A stretch of 64,000 nucleotides of DNA, taken from Hydrogenophaga taeniospiralis (GTDB taxonomy: Bacteria > Pseudomonadota > Gammaproteobacteria > Burkholderiales > Burkholderiaceae_C). How positions within the stretch are numbered: the first letter of the stretch is position 1; the number at the start of each line of letters is the position of its first letter. The notes under the pieces are model-generated. The model was not told where the DNA came from. It did not search any database and saw only the letters and a program-made list of their open reading frames with translations. The stretch spans positions 2,022,501-2,086,500 of the forward strand of contig NZ_JAHBAG010000001.1 in NCBI RefSeq assembly GCF_020510445.1, read 5' to 3'. Made by a program: the position numbers and the translations under genes. This document shows, in pieces, positions 26,776-41,529 of the stretch.

Positions 26776-27897
26776 ATGCAGCATCAGACATCCTCATCTT
26801 CAAGCGAGCACGTCCAGATTCATCTGGGTGATCGCAGCTACAGCATTGTGATTGGTGCCGGGCTGCTGGACCTTCCCTCAAGCTATGAGGGGCTGCCGTC
26901 GGCAGTCAGCGCTGTCATCGTGACGAATGAGACGGTGGCGCCGCTCTATCTGTCCCGCTTGCAGGCAGCGTTGGCTTCCCACTTCGACACCATACACGTG
27001 GTAACCCTGCCCGATGGGGAGGCCTTCAAGACCTGGGAGTCGCTCAACCTCATTTTTGATGCCCTGTTGCGCCATGGTTGTGATCGCAAGACTGTCCTGT
27101 TTGCGCTTGGAGGTGGTGTGATTGGCGACATGACCGGGTTCGCGGCAGCGAGCTATATGCGGGGTGTGCCATTCGTGCAGGTGCCGACCACCTTGTTGGC
27201 GCAGGTGGATTCGTCGGTGGGGGGCAAGACCGCCATCAACCACCCAATGGGCAAGAACATGATTGGGGCCTTCTACCAGCCACAACGGGTCATCTGCGAT
27301 CTGGAGACGCTCAATACGCTGCCACCGCGTGAACTCAGCGCCGGGTTGGCCGAGGTCATCAAATACGGCCCGATCGCTGACATGGCCTTCCTGGAGTGGA
27401 TGGAGGCCCATGTGGCCGAGCTGCTCGCCCGGGACCCTTCAACCATGGCTTACGCGGTGCGGCGCAGTTGCGAGATCAAGGCCGATGTGGTGGGTCAGGA
27501 TGAGCGCGAATCGGGCCTGCGGGCCATTCTCAATTTCGGACACACCTTTGGACATGCCATCGAGGCGGGCATGGGCTATGGGCGGTGGCTGCATGGCGAG
27601 GCGGTGGGTTGCGGCATGGTGATGGCGGCCCGGCTTTCGCAGCGTCTGGGGCTGGTGGATGAAGGCTTCGTGCTGCGACTGACGCGCTTGATCGAACGCG
27701 TGGGTCTGCCGGTGGTGGCGCCGGTGCTGGATGCGGCCGACAACGCCGGCCGTTACCTGGCTTTGATGCGGGTGGACAAGAAGTCCGAGGCGGGGGAAAT
27801 CAAGTTCGTTCTCATCAATGGGGCCGGGCAAGCCCTGGTGCAAAGCGCACCCGACCACGTGGTGGCCGAGGTGATTGAAACGAGCTGCCGCGCATGA
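26776..27897 (+). CDS. aroB: 3-dehydroquinate synthase
   Basis: AroB converts DAHP to 3-dehydroquinate, the second shikimate-pathway step, using NAD+ and a divalent metal. Motifs: LPDGEAFKT, the NAD-binding [15 protein letters not shown], the metal/substrate block [18 protein letters not shown], and metal-ligand histidines in [11 protein letters not shown] and [13 protein letters not shown] at 26776 gives 373 residues; an upstream in-frame codon at 26656 would add a low-quality extension. A TAAACT (26762) is too close to serve that start but shows AT-richness. The gene follows aroK, as in most proteobacteria. Confidence 0.95.
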   Translation: MQHQTSSSSSEHVQIHLGDRSYSIVIGAGLLDLPSSYEGLPSAVSAVIVTNETVAPLYLSRLQAALASHFDTIHVVTLPDGEAFKTWESLNLIFDALLRHGCDRKTVLFALGGGVIGDMTGFAAASYMRGVPFVQVPTTLLAQVDSSVGGKTAINHPMGKNMIGAFYQPQRVICDLETLNTLPPRELSAGLAEVIKYGPIADMAFLEWMEAHVAELLARDPSTMAYAVRRSCEIKADVVGQDERESGLRAILNFGHTFGHAIEAGMGYGRWLHGEAVGCGMVMAARLSQRLGLVDEGFVLRLTRLIERVGLPVVAPVLDAADNAGRYLALMRVDKKSEAGEIKFVLINGAGQALVQSAPDHVVAEVIETSCRA

Positions 27898-27967
27898 GCT
27901 CCTGCACCGGGTCTTGTTCCGGCTGGACGGGCGGGATGGTGCGGTGTCGGCGAGGGGAACGGCGTTG

Positions 27968-29161
27968 ATGGAGGTTGGCGCTTCCATAGGACTGGCTGCG
28001 TATGCCAGCCATCCGGAGCACAGCCGCGGCCGGCGGTTTCCCGAACCCGAGGCCCCCACGCGCACGGCCTTTCAGCGCGACCGGGACCGCATCATCCACA
28101 GCACCGCGTTTCGCCGTCTGGTCTACAAGACCCAGGTCTTTCTCAACCACGAAGGCGATCTGTTTCGCACGCGTTTGACCCACTCGCTGGAGGTCGCGCA
28201 ACTCGGACGCAGCATCGCGCGTTCGTTGCGTCTGAACGAGGATCTGGTCGAGGCGATCGCACTCGCGCACGATCTGGGGCACACACCCTTTGGTCATGCC
28301 GGTCAGGATGCCCTGCATGCTTGCATGAAGGCGCTGACGCCGGTCGGGATGGCTGGGGATGGCGGCTCGGAAGAAGGCGCTTGGGGCTTCGAGCACAACC
28401 TGCAGAGCCTGCGCGTCGTGGACAAGCTGGAGGAGCGCTACCCGGCCTTCGACGGATTGAACCTGACGTTCGAGACCCGGGAAGGCATCCTCAAACACTG
28501 CTCGCGCGCGAACGCGCAACGGTTGCAGGCGCAGGACCCCAGTGGCGTGGCGCAGCGTTTTCTACAAGGTGGTTCGCCCTCGCTGGAGGCGCAGCTGTGC
28601 AATCTGGCCGATGAAATCGCCTACAACGCGCACGATATCGACGACGGTGTGCGCTCGGGGCTTCTCACCCTGGAGCAATTGGGCGAAGTGCCTTTGTTTG
28701 CGCAGTACCACCGGCAGGCCCTGGCCGCCCACCCCCACTTGGGTGGACGGCGCCTGTTGTTCGAATCGATCCGTCTCATGCTGAGCGACCAGGTCTATGA
28801 CGTGATCGACACCACACGTGCGCGCATCGAGGTGTCCGGTGTGGACAGCGTGGATGCGGTGCGGGCTCGTGGGCCTCTGGTGGCGTTCTCGGCCGACATG
28901 GGGGGCCGTTCACAAGTGCTCAAGGGATTCTTGTTGCGCAACCTGTACCGCCATCCGCAGGTCATGGAGACCACCGATCGGGCGCGGCGTGTGGTGACCG
29001 AGCTGTTTGCCTTCTACATGCAGCGGCCCACCGAGTTGCCCGACGCTCATGCACGAAGTGGGCATCGGGCGCGGGCCGTGGCCGATTACATCGCCGGCAT
29101 GACGGATCGTTTCGCCATCCGCGAGCACGAACGCCTGAGTGGTGCGTCGCTCTTCCCTTGA
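27968..29161 (+). CDS. dgt: dGTP triphosphohydrolase-like HD-domain protein
   Basis: This deoxyguanosinetriphosphate triphosphohydrolase-like protein belongs to the HD superfamily and is expected to hydrolyse dNTPs to deoxynucleoside and triphosphate. HD motif residues are visible: His72 (RLTHSLEVAQ), His101-Asp102 (AHDLGHTPFGHAG) and a later Asp in NLADEIAYNAHDIDD. An N-terminal FQRDRDRIIHSTAFRRL segment is typical. ATG at 27968 with a GAGGGGA upstream gives 397 residues; a longer start inside aroB is less likely. The aroB-dgt order recurs in betaproteobacteria. Whether dGTP is preferred cannot be seen. Confidence 0.88.
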   Translation: MEVGASIGLAAYASHPEHSRGRRFPEPEAPTRTAFQRDRDRIIHSTAFRRLVYKTQVFLNHEGDLFRTRLTHSLEVAQLGRSIARSLRLNEDLVEAIALAHDLGHTPFGHAGQDALHACMKALTPVGMAGDGGSEEGAWGFEHNLQSLRVVDKLEERYPAFDGLNLTFETREGILKHCSRANAQRLQAQDPSGVAQRFLQGGSPSLEAQLCNLADEIAYNAHDIDDGVRSGLLTLEQLGEVPLFAQYHRQALAAHPHLGGRRLLFESIRLMLSDQVYDVIDTTRARIEVSGVDSVDAVRARGPLVAFSADMGGRSQVLKGFLLRNLYRHPQVMETTDRARRVVTELFAFYMQRPTELPDAHARSGHRARAVADYIAGMTDRFAIREHERLSGASLFP

Positions 29162-29168
29162 ACACTTG

Positions 29169-30422
29169 ATGCTTGTGGCCCCCACCGCCGACACGCCGCC
29201 GTCGCGCGCGTCCGGGCCCTTGGCGGCTGTGGTGGTGGGCGTGGGAGTGTGTTGCGCACTGCACGTGGGCAAGCTGCCGGTGGCCATTCCCGTGTTGCGC
29301 GACTCGCTGGGGCTGAGTCTGGTGCAGGCGGGATTTCTGCTGTCACTGGTGCAGTTGGCGGGCATGACGCTTGGGTTGATCGTCGGGCTGAGCGCTGATC
29401 GCCTGGGGCCCCGGCGGTTGATGCTCGCCGGCTTGCTGCTGCTTGCTCTGGGCAGCGCCCTGGGAGCATGGGCGCCGAACGTGTCGGTGCTGCTGGCCAC
29501 GCGGGTCCTAGAGGGGCTGGGTTTCTTGCTGGCGGTGTTGCCAGCGCCCGGCCTGCTGCGCCTACACGTGCACCGCCACCATACGCTGTCGCGCGCGCTC
29601 GGTTGGTGGGGCGCCTACATGCCGCTGGGTACGGCGCTGGCGCTGTTGCTGGGTGCGCCGCTGTTGTCGGTGGTGGGGTGGCGCTGGGTCTGGCTGGGAC
29701 TGGCGGTGCTCACGCTGATGGCGGCAGCGTTGCTGGCACTGCGGGTGCCCGCCGACGGGGTTGTCGCCGCCAGCAGCGGCGATGCAGCACAAACCCGCAG
29801 GCCCGCGGCCTGGTGGCCCAGGTTGCGACGGACGTTGGGCGCGCCAGGCCCCTGGCTGGTGGCCCTGGCGTTTTTTCTCTACTCTGGGCAATGGCTGGCG
29901 GTGGTGGGGTTTCTGCCCACCATCTACAGCCAGGCCGGCTACAGCGGCAACGTCGTCGGACTTCTCACGGCACTGGCGGCGGGCATCAATATGCTGGGCA
30001 ACATCGGCGCCGGCCGCTGGATGTCGCACGGCACCCGGCCCGGCACGGTGTTGTCGCTCGGCTACCTCGCCATGGCGCTGGGCGCTGTCGTGGCATTCGG
30101 CGCAGTGGGCCACCCGGTCTGGCAATACCTGGCTGTCTTGCTGTTTTCCGGGTTGGGTGGCCTGATTCCCGGCACCCTCTTTGGGCTGGCGGTGGTGCTG
30201 GCGCCCGGCAAAGACACGGTGTCCACCACCGTGGGCTGGATGCAGCAGTTCTCTTCACTGGGGCAGTTTGTGGGGCCTCCGGTGGTGGCCTGGCTGGCGG
30301 TGCGGGCCGGCGGGTGGCAATGGACCTGGGTGGCTACCGGGGCTTGTTCATTGCTGGGCGTCGTGCTGGCGCACCAGCTGCAGCGCGCCTGGGAGCGGCG
30401 TCCCTCAGAGGTGGCCCTGTAG
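29169..30422 (+). CDS. MFS transporter (CynX/NimT-like)
   Basis: The 417-residue protein has about twelve hydrophobic helices in two halves, the loop 2-3 motif GLSADRLGPRRLM (MFS signature) and a long polar central loop. The overall pattern resembles the cyanate/nitroimidazole-type MFS group (CynX). Substrate cannot be assigned. It begins 7 bp after the dgt stop and is probably co-transcribed. The following gene starts about 100 bp later; the spacer contains a TAAACT that could be a -10 for it. Confidence 0.85.
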   Translation: MLVAPTADTPPSRASGPLAAVVVGVGVCCALHVGKLPVAIPVLRDSLGLSLVQAGFLLSLVQLAGMTLGLIVGLSADRLGPRRLMLAGLLLLALGSALGAWAPNVSVLLATRVLEGLGFLLAVLPAPGLLRLHVHRHHTLSRALGWWGAYMPLGTALALLLGAPLLSVVGWRWVWLGLAVLTLMAAALLALRVPADGVVAASSGDAAQTRRPAAWWPRLRRTLGAPGPWLVALAFFLYSGQWLAVVGFLPTIYSQAGYSGNVVGLLTALAAGINMLGNIGAGRWMSHGTRPGTVLSLGYLAMALGAVVAFGAVGHPVWQYLAVLLFSGLGGLIPGTLFGLAVVLAPGKDTVSTTVGWMQQFSSLGQFVGPPVVAWLAVRAGGWQWTWVATGACSLLGVVLAHQLQRAWERRPSEVAL

Positions 30423-30524
30423 CCCGCGTGGGCGTTCGAGCGGCTAAACTTTCCCGCAATCCGCCAGTCCTCACCCGTGCCGTTCAACGCAAGGACCGGC
30501 TCTCACGCTCACAGGGAATCACGC

Positions 30525-31172
30525 ATGAGCTTTCTCAACCAGCTCAAACAACAGGCGAAATCGCTGCAGTCGCAGCAGGAGGTAGACCTCCAGCATCTGG
30601 AGGCCAACGTTGCCGCCACCGAGGCCGCCTGCAAAACCACCTGGCATTACTTCACGGAGCTGCCGCGCCAACTCAATGTGATCGAGCCGGCCGCGGCACG
30701 GCTGAGCCTGGACGGCAAGACACCCTGGCCGGCCATGAAGCAGACCGACTTTCGCTTCGACGCCCGCAAGAAGCTCCTGCGCGACAAAGAAGTGTTTGAC
30801 TACCTTGCCCTGGGCTGGCGCCTGGAACCGCGCGAAGGTGGTGCGGCCAAAGGCAGTGTGGCGGTGAACTTTCCACCCGACCTGGAGCGGGTCGAGCGCC
30901 GCCTGCGCGCGGGTCACGTGCCCCATGAGCGGCGGGAACAGCGCCACCCGGACACCCACCGGATACAGCTCATCGTGTTTGAACACGAGCTGGCCTCTCG
31001 GGCCAGCGTGTTGATCACGGCGGACCACGACAACGCGGTGCTCGACATTCGGTTGGCCTGCGTCAACGGGCTGGAGATCGTGACCACCCGCTACGCCGCC
31101 GATCAATGGACCACAGCGGTGTTGGACGAGCTGGCCAAGCTCATCGTTGGGGAACCCAGCCTGTTCCTGTGA
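30525..31172 (+). CDS. Conserved protein of unknown function
   Basis: I do not assign a family. ATG at 30525 gives 215 residues with no signal peptide or membrane helix. The N-terminus is a coiled-coil-like Gln/Leu/Lys/Glu-rich helix (NQLKQQAKSLQSQQ), followed by a mixed domain with WHYFTELPRQL, FRFDARKKLL and a beta-rich VNFPPDLERVERRL region, and it ends ELAKLIVGEPSLFL. The sequence looks like a genuine, well-folded cytoplasmic protein with codon use like its neighbours. It ends 24 bp before the left repeat of the transposase element. Confidence 0.7.
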   Translation: MSFLNQLKQQAKSLQSQQEVDLQHLEANVAATEAACKTTWHYFTELPRQLNVIEPAAARLSLDGKTPWPAMKQTDFRFDARKKLLRDKEVFDYLALGWRLEPREGGAAKGSVAVNFPPDLERVERRLRAGHVPHERREQRHPDTHRIQLIVFEHELASRASVLITADHDNAVLDIRLACVNGLEIVTTRYAADQWTTAVLDELAKLIVGEPSLFL

Positions 31173-31173
31173 C

Positions 31174-31193
31174 GAACCGAGGGACGGGGGTTC
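31174..31193 (+). other. Small hairpin after the unknown gene
   Basis: GAACC and GGTTC form a 5-bp stem around a 10-nt G-rich loop, immediately after the stop codon and just outside the left inverted repeat. There is no T-tract, so it is not a clear terminator; it may belong to the mobile element's REP-like boundary. Confidence 0.3.
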
Positions 31194-31195
31194 CA

Positions 31196-31212
31196 TAATC
31201 GGGGTCAGATTC
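31196..31212 (+). repeat. Left inverted repeat of the transposase element
   Basis: TAATCGGGGTCAGATTC pairs with the right copy in inverted orientation with one mismatch. It begins 23 bp after the preceding stop codon and ends 19 bp before the transposase ATG. Confidence 0.8.
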
Positions 31213-31231
31213 ACTGCTGGCTTCGTTCGAC

Positions 31232-31933
31232 ATGGCCCGTCTTCCTCGCCTGACCCTGCCGGGTTACCCGCACCACGTCATCCAGCGAGGCAACAACCGC
31301 CAGCCCATCGTGTTGAACGATGCGGACCGGCACATGTTGCTGGAACTGATCTGGGAAAACGCCCGCAAGCACCAAGTGGCGCTGCACGCCTGGGTGCTGA
31401 TGGACAACCACTTCCACCTGCTGCTCACGCCCGAGACGCCGGATGGTGTGCCACTGATGATGCAGGCGATCGGACGGCGCTACGTGCGCTATTTCAATGC
31501 CCAGCATGGGCGCACCGGTACGCTGTGGGAAGGCCGGTACAAGTCCACCCTGGTGCAGACCGAGCGCTACCTGCTGGCCTGCATGGCCTATCTGGATCTG
31601 AATCCGGTGCGGGCGGGCATGGTGGCCGAGCCCGCCACCTACGCCTGGTCCAGCCACCGCCACTACATCGGCCAGGCGCACGACCGCCGCATCACGCCGC
31701 ATCCTTTGTATTGGAGCCTGGGTAACACGCCGTTTGCCCGGGAGGCGGCGTACGCGGACATGGTGCACTCGGGTTTGACGACGCAGCAGCAGGAAGCCAT
31801 CACCGGTGCGGCCTTGCACGGTTGGGCGCTCGGGGAGCCGGCGTTTGTGCAAGAACTGCAAAAACAGACCGATCGACGGGTCAGCAAGGCGAAACCCGGG
31901 CGACCGACATCGAAGCCGTCGCTGGGCGAATGA
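31232..31933 (+). CDS. REP-associated tyrosine transposase (RAYT, Y1_Tnp family)
   Basis: The 233-residue IS200-like single-strand nuclease starts MARLPRLTLPGYPHHVIQRGNN. It has the HUH-type metal site as His60-Phe-His62 in WVLMDNHFHLLLTP, a candidate catalytic tyrosine in RRYVRYFN (Tyr84 or Tyr87), and the conserved GRTGTLWEGRYKS and CMAYLDLNPVRAGM blocks. These define the TnpA-REP group, which is linked to dispersal of REP palindromes rather than to classic self-transposition. The gene appears intact. It has a basic C-terminal tail. It sits between an unknown gene and gltB and is flanked by the inverted repeat pair. Confidence 0.92.
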   Translation: MARLPRLTLPGYPHHVIQRGNNRQPIVLNDADRHMLLELIWENARKHQVALHAWVLMDNHFHLLLTPETPDGVPLMMQAIGRRYVRYFNAQHGRTGTLWEGRYKSTLVQTERYLLACMAYLDLNPVRAGMVAEPATYAWSSHRHYIGQAHDRRITPHPLYWSLGNTPFAREAAYADMVHSGLTTQQQEAITGAALHGWALGEPAFVQELQKQTDRRVSKAKPGRPTSKPSLGE

Positions 31934-32025
31934 GGGAGGCGTAAATCCTGTCAACTCAGGCTTTTTTTACATGATATTGATATGTCCCCAATTATTTCGA
32001 CACCATTGCCGTGGTGGTATTATTG

Positions 32026-32042
32026 GAATCTGACCCCAATTA
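32026..32042 (-). repeat. Right inverted repeat of the transposase element
   Basis: GAATCTGACCCCAATTA is the inverse of the left end with one mismatch. It stops 6 bases before the -35 box of the probable gltB promoter. Confidence 0.8.
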
Positions 32043-32048
32043 AAATGC

Positions 32049-32077
32049 TTGGCATCGTTGTTGCAATGCACTATGCT
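32049..32077 (+). promoter_or_regulatory. Probable sigma-70 promoter of gltBD
   Basis: A -35 TTGGCA (32049-32054, 5 of 6 consensus) and -10 TATGCT (32072-32077, 4 of 6) are separated by exactly 17 bp. Transcription would start near 32084, giving a leader of about 43 nt with the GAGAAGGA ribosome site. It starts just outside the right repeat of the transposase element. Confidence 0.55.
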
Positions 32078-32126
32078 TCGCATCCCACGCATTTTTGTCA
32101 CGTCCTTGAACCGAGAAGGAAGCGCC

Positions 32127-36905
<4,779 letters not shown>

Positions 36906-36937
36906 GCCCAGACACACGGATACGAAGGACCAACATC

Positions 36938-38404
<1,467 letters not shown>

Positions 38405-38483
38405 GCAATCTTGGTGTATTGCCGTGGGATAAGGGGGAGATGGGTTGGCGTGCGACAATGCGCCCTCATTTTTCTTGGGTCCC

Positions 38484-39299
38484 ATGAGCGAATCCCCCTT
38501 CATCGAAATTGATCATGTGACGTTCGGTTACGACAGTCGCCGAACCATACTGAACGACGTCTCATTGCAATTCGCACGTGGCAAGGTCACGGCGGTGCTG
38601 GGGGGCTCCGGCTGTGGCAAGACCACCTTGCTGCGTCTGATCGGCGGCGTGCACGCCCCCAACAGCGGGCGCGTGGTGTTTGACGGTGAAGTCGTGGACG
38701 CGGGGAACAAGACCCAGTTGTTCCGTTTGCGCCGTCGCCTGGGCATGCTGTTCCAGTTCGGGGCCTTGTTCACCGACCTTTCCGTGTTTGACAACGTGGC
38801 GTTTCCGCTGCGTGAAATGACCGATCTGCCCGAGGCACTGATTCGCGACATCGTGCTGATGAAGCTCCACGCCGTGGGTCTGCGGGGCGCGGCGGGCCTG
38901 CGCATCAGCGAGGTGTCGGGCGGCATGGCGCGGCGCATCGCGCTGGCCCGTGCCATCGCGCTGGACCCCGAACTCATCATGTACGACGAGCCCTTCGCCG
39001 GGCTCGACCTGGTGTCCATGGGCGTGACGGCCAAGCTGATCCGCACCCTGACCGACGTCACCGGCACGACCACGCTGCTCATTTCGCACGACGTGCCCCA
39101 GTGCATGGCCATCAGCGACTGGGTGGTGCTCATGGCCACGGGCGGGCGCATCGTGGCCCAGGGCACACCCGCCGAACTGATGGCCAGCGCCGAACCCGAG
39201 GTGCGGCAGTTCGTGCGCGGGGAGCCAGACGGTCCGGTCAAGTTCCATTACCCGGCGCCACCGGTAGCGGTGGATTTCGGCCTGGAGGCTTCATGCTGA
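38484..39299 (+). CDS. mlaF: Phospholipid ABC transporter ATP-binding protein MlaF
   Basis: MlaF is the ATPase of the MlaFEDB inner-membrane complex, which maintains outer-membrane lipid asymmetry. Motifs: Walker A GGSGCGKTT (40-48), Q-loop region MLFQFGALF, signature VSGGMARR, Walker B LIMYDEP, and the switch histidine in LLISHDV. The 271-residue length is typical. ATG at 38484 is chosen over an in-frame codon 39 bp upstream. The end overlaps the mlaE start by 7 bp. Confidence 0.95.
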   Translation: MSESPFIEIDHVTFGYDSRRTILNDVSLQFARGKVTAVLGGSGCGKTTLLRLIGGVHAPNSGRVVFDGEVVDAGNKTQLFRLRRRLGMLFQFGALFTDLSVFDNVAFPLREMTDLPEALIRDIVLMKLHAVGLRGAAGLRISEVSGGMARRIALARAIALDPELIMYDEPFAGLDLVSMGVTAKLIRTLTDVTGTTTLLISHDVPQCMAISDWVVLMATGGRIVAQGTPAELMASAEPEVRQFVRGEPDGPVKFHYPAPPVAVDFGLEASC

Positions 39300-40075
39300 A
39301 CGCGCTGCAACTGCTGGGCCGTCGAGCCCTGGACGTGTTCGCGGCCTGGGGCCATGGCACCGTGTTTTTCATCGAGCTGATCAGGGCGGTGCCGGCCGGA
39401 CTGGCCCGCTTTGGTCTGGTGGTGACACAGATCCATGCCATTGGCAACCGTTCGCTGGTCATCATCCTGGCCTCGGGTCTGGCGGTGGGCTTCGTGCTGG
39501 CGCTGCAGCTCTACAACACGCTCACCAATTTCGGTGCGGCGGAGTCTCTGGGGCTGGTGGTCAACCTGTCGCTGGTGCGCGAACTCGGGCCTGTGGTCAC
39601 GGCGCTGCTGTTCGCCGGCCGGGCTGGCACCTCGCTCACCGCGGAAATCGGTCTCATGAAGGCCGGCGAGCAGATCGCCGCCATGGAACTGATGGCCATC
39701 GATCCGCGCAAGCGGGTGCTGGCACCGCGGTTCATCGCTGGCGTCATCGCGATGCCTTTGCTGGCCGCGTTGTTTTCCGCCATCGGTATCCTGGGCGCCT
39801 GGGTCGTCGCGGTCGGTTTGATCGGCATTGACGCTGGCAATTTCTGGTCGATCCAGCAAAACGGCGTTGACGTCTGGCGCGACGTGGGCAACGGTGTGGT
39901 CAAAAGCGCGGTCTTCGGCGTCATCTGCACGGCGGTGGCGCTGTACCAGGGCTATGAAACCGAGGCCACGCCCGAAGGTGTGGCCTACGCCACCACCCGG
40001 ACCGTGGTGACCGCCTCCCTGGGTGTGCTGGCGATGGACTTCATCCTCACCGCCCTGATGTTCTCGACCCCCTGA
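39293..40075 (+). CDS. mlaE: Phospholipid ABC transporter permease MlaE
   Basis: The 260-residue permease has an N-terminal amphipathic segment and five to six membrane helices, with the family block LVRELGPVVTALLFAGRAGTS and EIGLMKAGEQIAAMELMAIDP (coupling helix contacting MlaF). GGAGG sits just before the ATG inside the mlaF end. Works with MlaF, MlaD and MlaB. Direction of lipid movement (retrograde versus anterograde) has been debated for the family. Confidence 0.95.
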   Translation: MLNALQLLGRRALDVFAAWGHGTVFFIELIRAVPAGLARFGLVVTQIHAIGNRSLVIILASGLAVGFVLALQLYNTLTNFGAAESLGLVVNLSLVRELGPVVTALLFAGRAGTSLTAEIGLMKAGEQIAAMELMAIDPRKRVLAPRFIAGVIAMPLLAALFSAIGILGAWVVAVGLIGIDAGNFWSIQQNGVDVWRDVGNGVVKSAVFGVICTAVALYQGYETEATPEGVAYATTRTVVTASLGVLAMDFILTALMFSTP

Positions 40076-40093
40076 TCATTGAGCAGCTTACGT

Positions 40094-40573
40094 ATGAACA
40101 AAAGAAGCACTGAAATTTTTGTTGGCCTGTTTGTCGTGCTTGGCGCGCTGGGCCTGCTTTTCCTGGCCTTGAAAGCGGCCAACCTGGCCAGTTTTTCCAA
40201 CGGTGGGGAAACCTACGTGGTGCAGGCACGTTTCGACAACATCGGTGGCCTGAAGGCGCGCGCTCCGGTGCGCTCGGCGGGCGTGAACGTCGGCCGGGTG
40301 ACGAGCGTCGTGCTCGATACCCAGACCTACCAGGGCGTGGCCACGCTGGAGATCAAACAGAGCGTGGTGTTCCCCAAGGACTCCTCGGCCAAGATCCTCA
40401 CGGCAGGCCTGCTGGGCGACCAGTACATCGGCATCGAGCCGGGCGGCGACACCAAGAACCTGGCGGCGGGCGACGTGATCACGCAGACCCAGTCGGCCGT
40501 GGTGCTTGAAAACCTGATCGGCCAGTTTCTGTTCGACAAGGCGGCCGACGGCGGCGAAAAGAAGGAACAGTGA
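40094..40573 (+). CDS. mlaD: Mla transport protein MlaD (MCE domain)
   Basis: The 159-residue protein has one N-terminal membrane helix (FVGLFVVLGALGLLFLALK) and a periplasmic MCE domain (VVQARFDNIGGLKARAPVRSAG-like block, then VTSVVLDTQTY and ILTAGLLGDQYIGIEPGG). MlaD forms a hexameric ring on MlaE that receives lipid from MlaC. ATG at 40094 is preferred to an in-frame TTG at 40079. The charged KKEQ tail is short. The gene starts 18 bp after mlaE. Confidence 0.94.
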   Translation: MNKRSTEIFVGLFVVLGALGLLFLALKAANLASFSNGGETYVVQARFDNIGGLKARAPVRSAGVNVGRVTSVVLDTQTYQGVATLEIKQSVVFPKDSSAKILTAGLLGDQYIGIEPGGDTKNLAAGDVITQTQSAVVLENLIGQFLFDKAADGGEKKEQ

Positions 40574-40652
40574 GCGGGTCAGCTGCGCGTGACCGTGCCG
40601 CTGCTCGCAGCACATGGTGATGGCGGCCATGCCCATGCACGGGAGCAGGAAC

Positions 40653-41408
40653 ATGAACAACACATTCAACGATCGTCTGAACCGCCGCACGCGTTGCGTG
40701 GCCGTTGCCATGCTGCTGCTGGTCCTGGCGGGCTGCGCCACCCGGGAAGGTGGCAATCCGCGTGATCCCTGGGAGCCCTTCAACCGCAAGGTGACAGAGT
40801 TCAACGACGCGGTTGATGGTGCGGTGCTCAAGCCGGTGGCCACGGTTTACCGCGACGTGACCCCCGATCTGGTGCGTACCGGGGTGAGCAACTTCTTCGA
40901 GAACCTGCGCGACGCTTGGTCGTTCGTCAACGCGGCGCTGCAGTTGCGCCCGCGCGAGGCTTCGGAGAACTTCCTGCGCTTCAATGTGAACACCTTCTTT
41001 GGTCTGGCCGGTGTGCTCGACATCGCTTCCGAGATGGGTATCGAACGCACGCGGCTCGACTTTGGCCAGACCTTGGGGCGTTGGGGTGTTCCCTCCGGCC
41101 CTTATCTGGTGCTGCCGCTGTTCGGGCCGTCTTCGCTGCGGGACGCGGCCGGGTTCAGCATCGAGTCTCGCGGCGATCTGGTGATGGGCATTTCCGATGT
41201 GCCATTGCGTAACACGCTGTATGGATTGCGTGCGATCGAGACCCGGGCCAATCTGCTGCGAGCCAGCACCATGCTGGACGGTGCCGCGCTGGACAAATAC
41301 AGCTTCACGCGGGACATCTACCTGCAACGGCGCGAGAGCCAGGTCGAGGATCTGATCGACAAGGGCATTGGCCTGAAGAATGGTTCCGGGGGCGAAAAGC
41401 CCGACTGA
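40653..41408 (+). CDS. mlaA: Outer-membrane lipoprotein MlaA (VacJ)
   Basis: MlaA pulls mislocalised phospholipids out of the outer leaflet and hands them to MlaC. The 251-residue protein has lipobox LAGC and the VacJ signature DPWEPFNRKVTEFND, followed by TVYRDVTPDLVRTGVSNFF and FLRFNVNTFFGLAGVLD, then GPYLVLPLFGPSSLRD. GGGAGCAGGA precedes ATG 40653. In E. coli this gene is unlinked from mlaFEDCB; here it lies between mlaD and mlaC, as in other betaproteobacteria to my knowledge. Confidence 0.94.
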   Translation: MNNTFNDRLNRRTRCVAVAMLLLVLAGCATREGGNPRDPWEPFNRKVTEFNDAVDGAVLKPVATVYRDVTPDLVRTGVSNFFENLRDAWSFVNAALQLRPREASENFLRFNVNTFFGLAGVLDIASEMGIERTRLDFGQTLGRWGVPSGPYLVLPLFGPSSLRDAAGFSIESRGDLVMGISDVPLRNTLYGLRAIETRANLLRASTMLDGAALDKYSFTRDIYLQRRESQVEDLIDKGIGLKNGSGGEKPD

Positions 41409-41489
41409 CAGCATTTCGACACGAAACAATTACACACAGGACACATGCGCGGGGAACCGGTACCGTAGAGTCCTGTTCCAGCGGGTCGC

Positions 41490-41505
41490 TGCACATCGGT
41501 GTGCA
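41490..41505 (+). other. Structured leader of mlaC
   Basis: TGCACA-TCGG-TGTGCA forms a perfect 6-bp hairpin 24 nt before the mlaC start. A second dyad, ACAGGAC (41436-41442) with GTCCTGT (41470-41476), lies upstream in the same 121-bp gap. No T-tract follows either. They may shape the leader or protect the mRNA; function unproven. Confidence 0.35.
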
Positions 41506-41529
41506 AGCCCGTACCGAAAGGAAACCCAA

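Larger units (their letters stand above)
31196..32042 (+). mobile_element. REP-associated transposase element with matched inverted ends
   Basis: The 847-bp unit is bounded by TAATCGGGGTCAGATTC (31196-31212) and its near-exact inverse GAATCTGACCCCAATTA (32026-32042); 16 of 17 bases pair, including a perfect 12-mer GGGGTCAGATTC. It contains one REP-type transposase gene. Between gene and right end lie a second copy of CCCCAATTA (31986-31994) and a small hairpin CACCA-TTGCCG-TGGTG (32001-32016). No target duplication was recognised. IS200-like enzymes normally use subterminal hairpins rather than inverted ends, so these repeats may instead be a pair of REP/BIME-like units. Confidence 0.65.

Noticed and set aside
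28000..32000. A larger mobile island around the transposase
   Set aside because: dgt, the MFS gene, the unknown gene and gltB keep normal composition and plausible operon spacing; only the 847-bp unit shows element boundaries.
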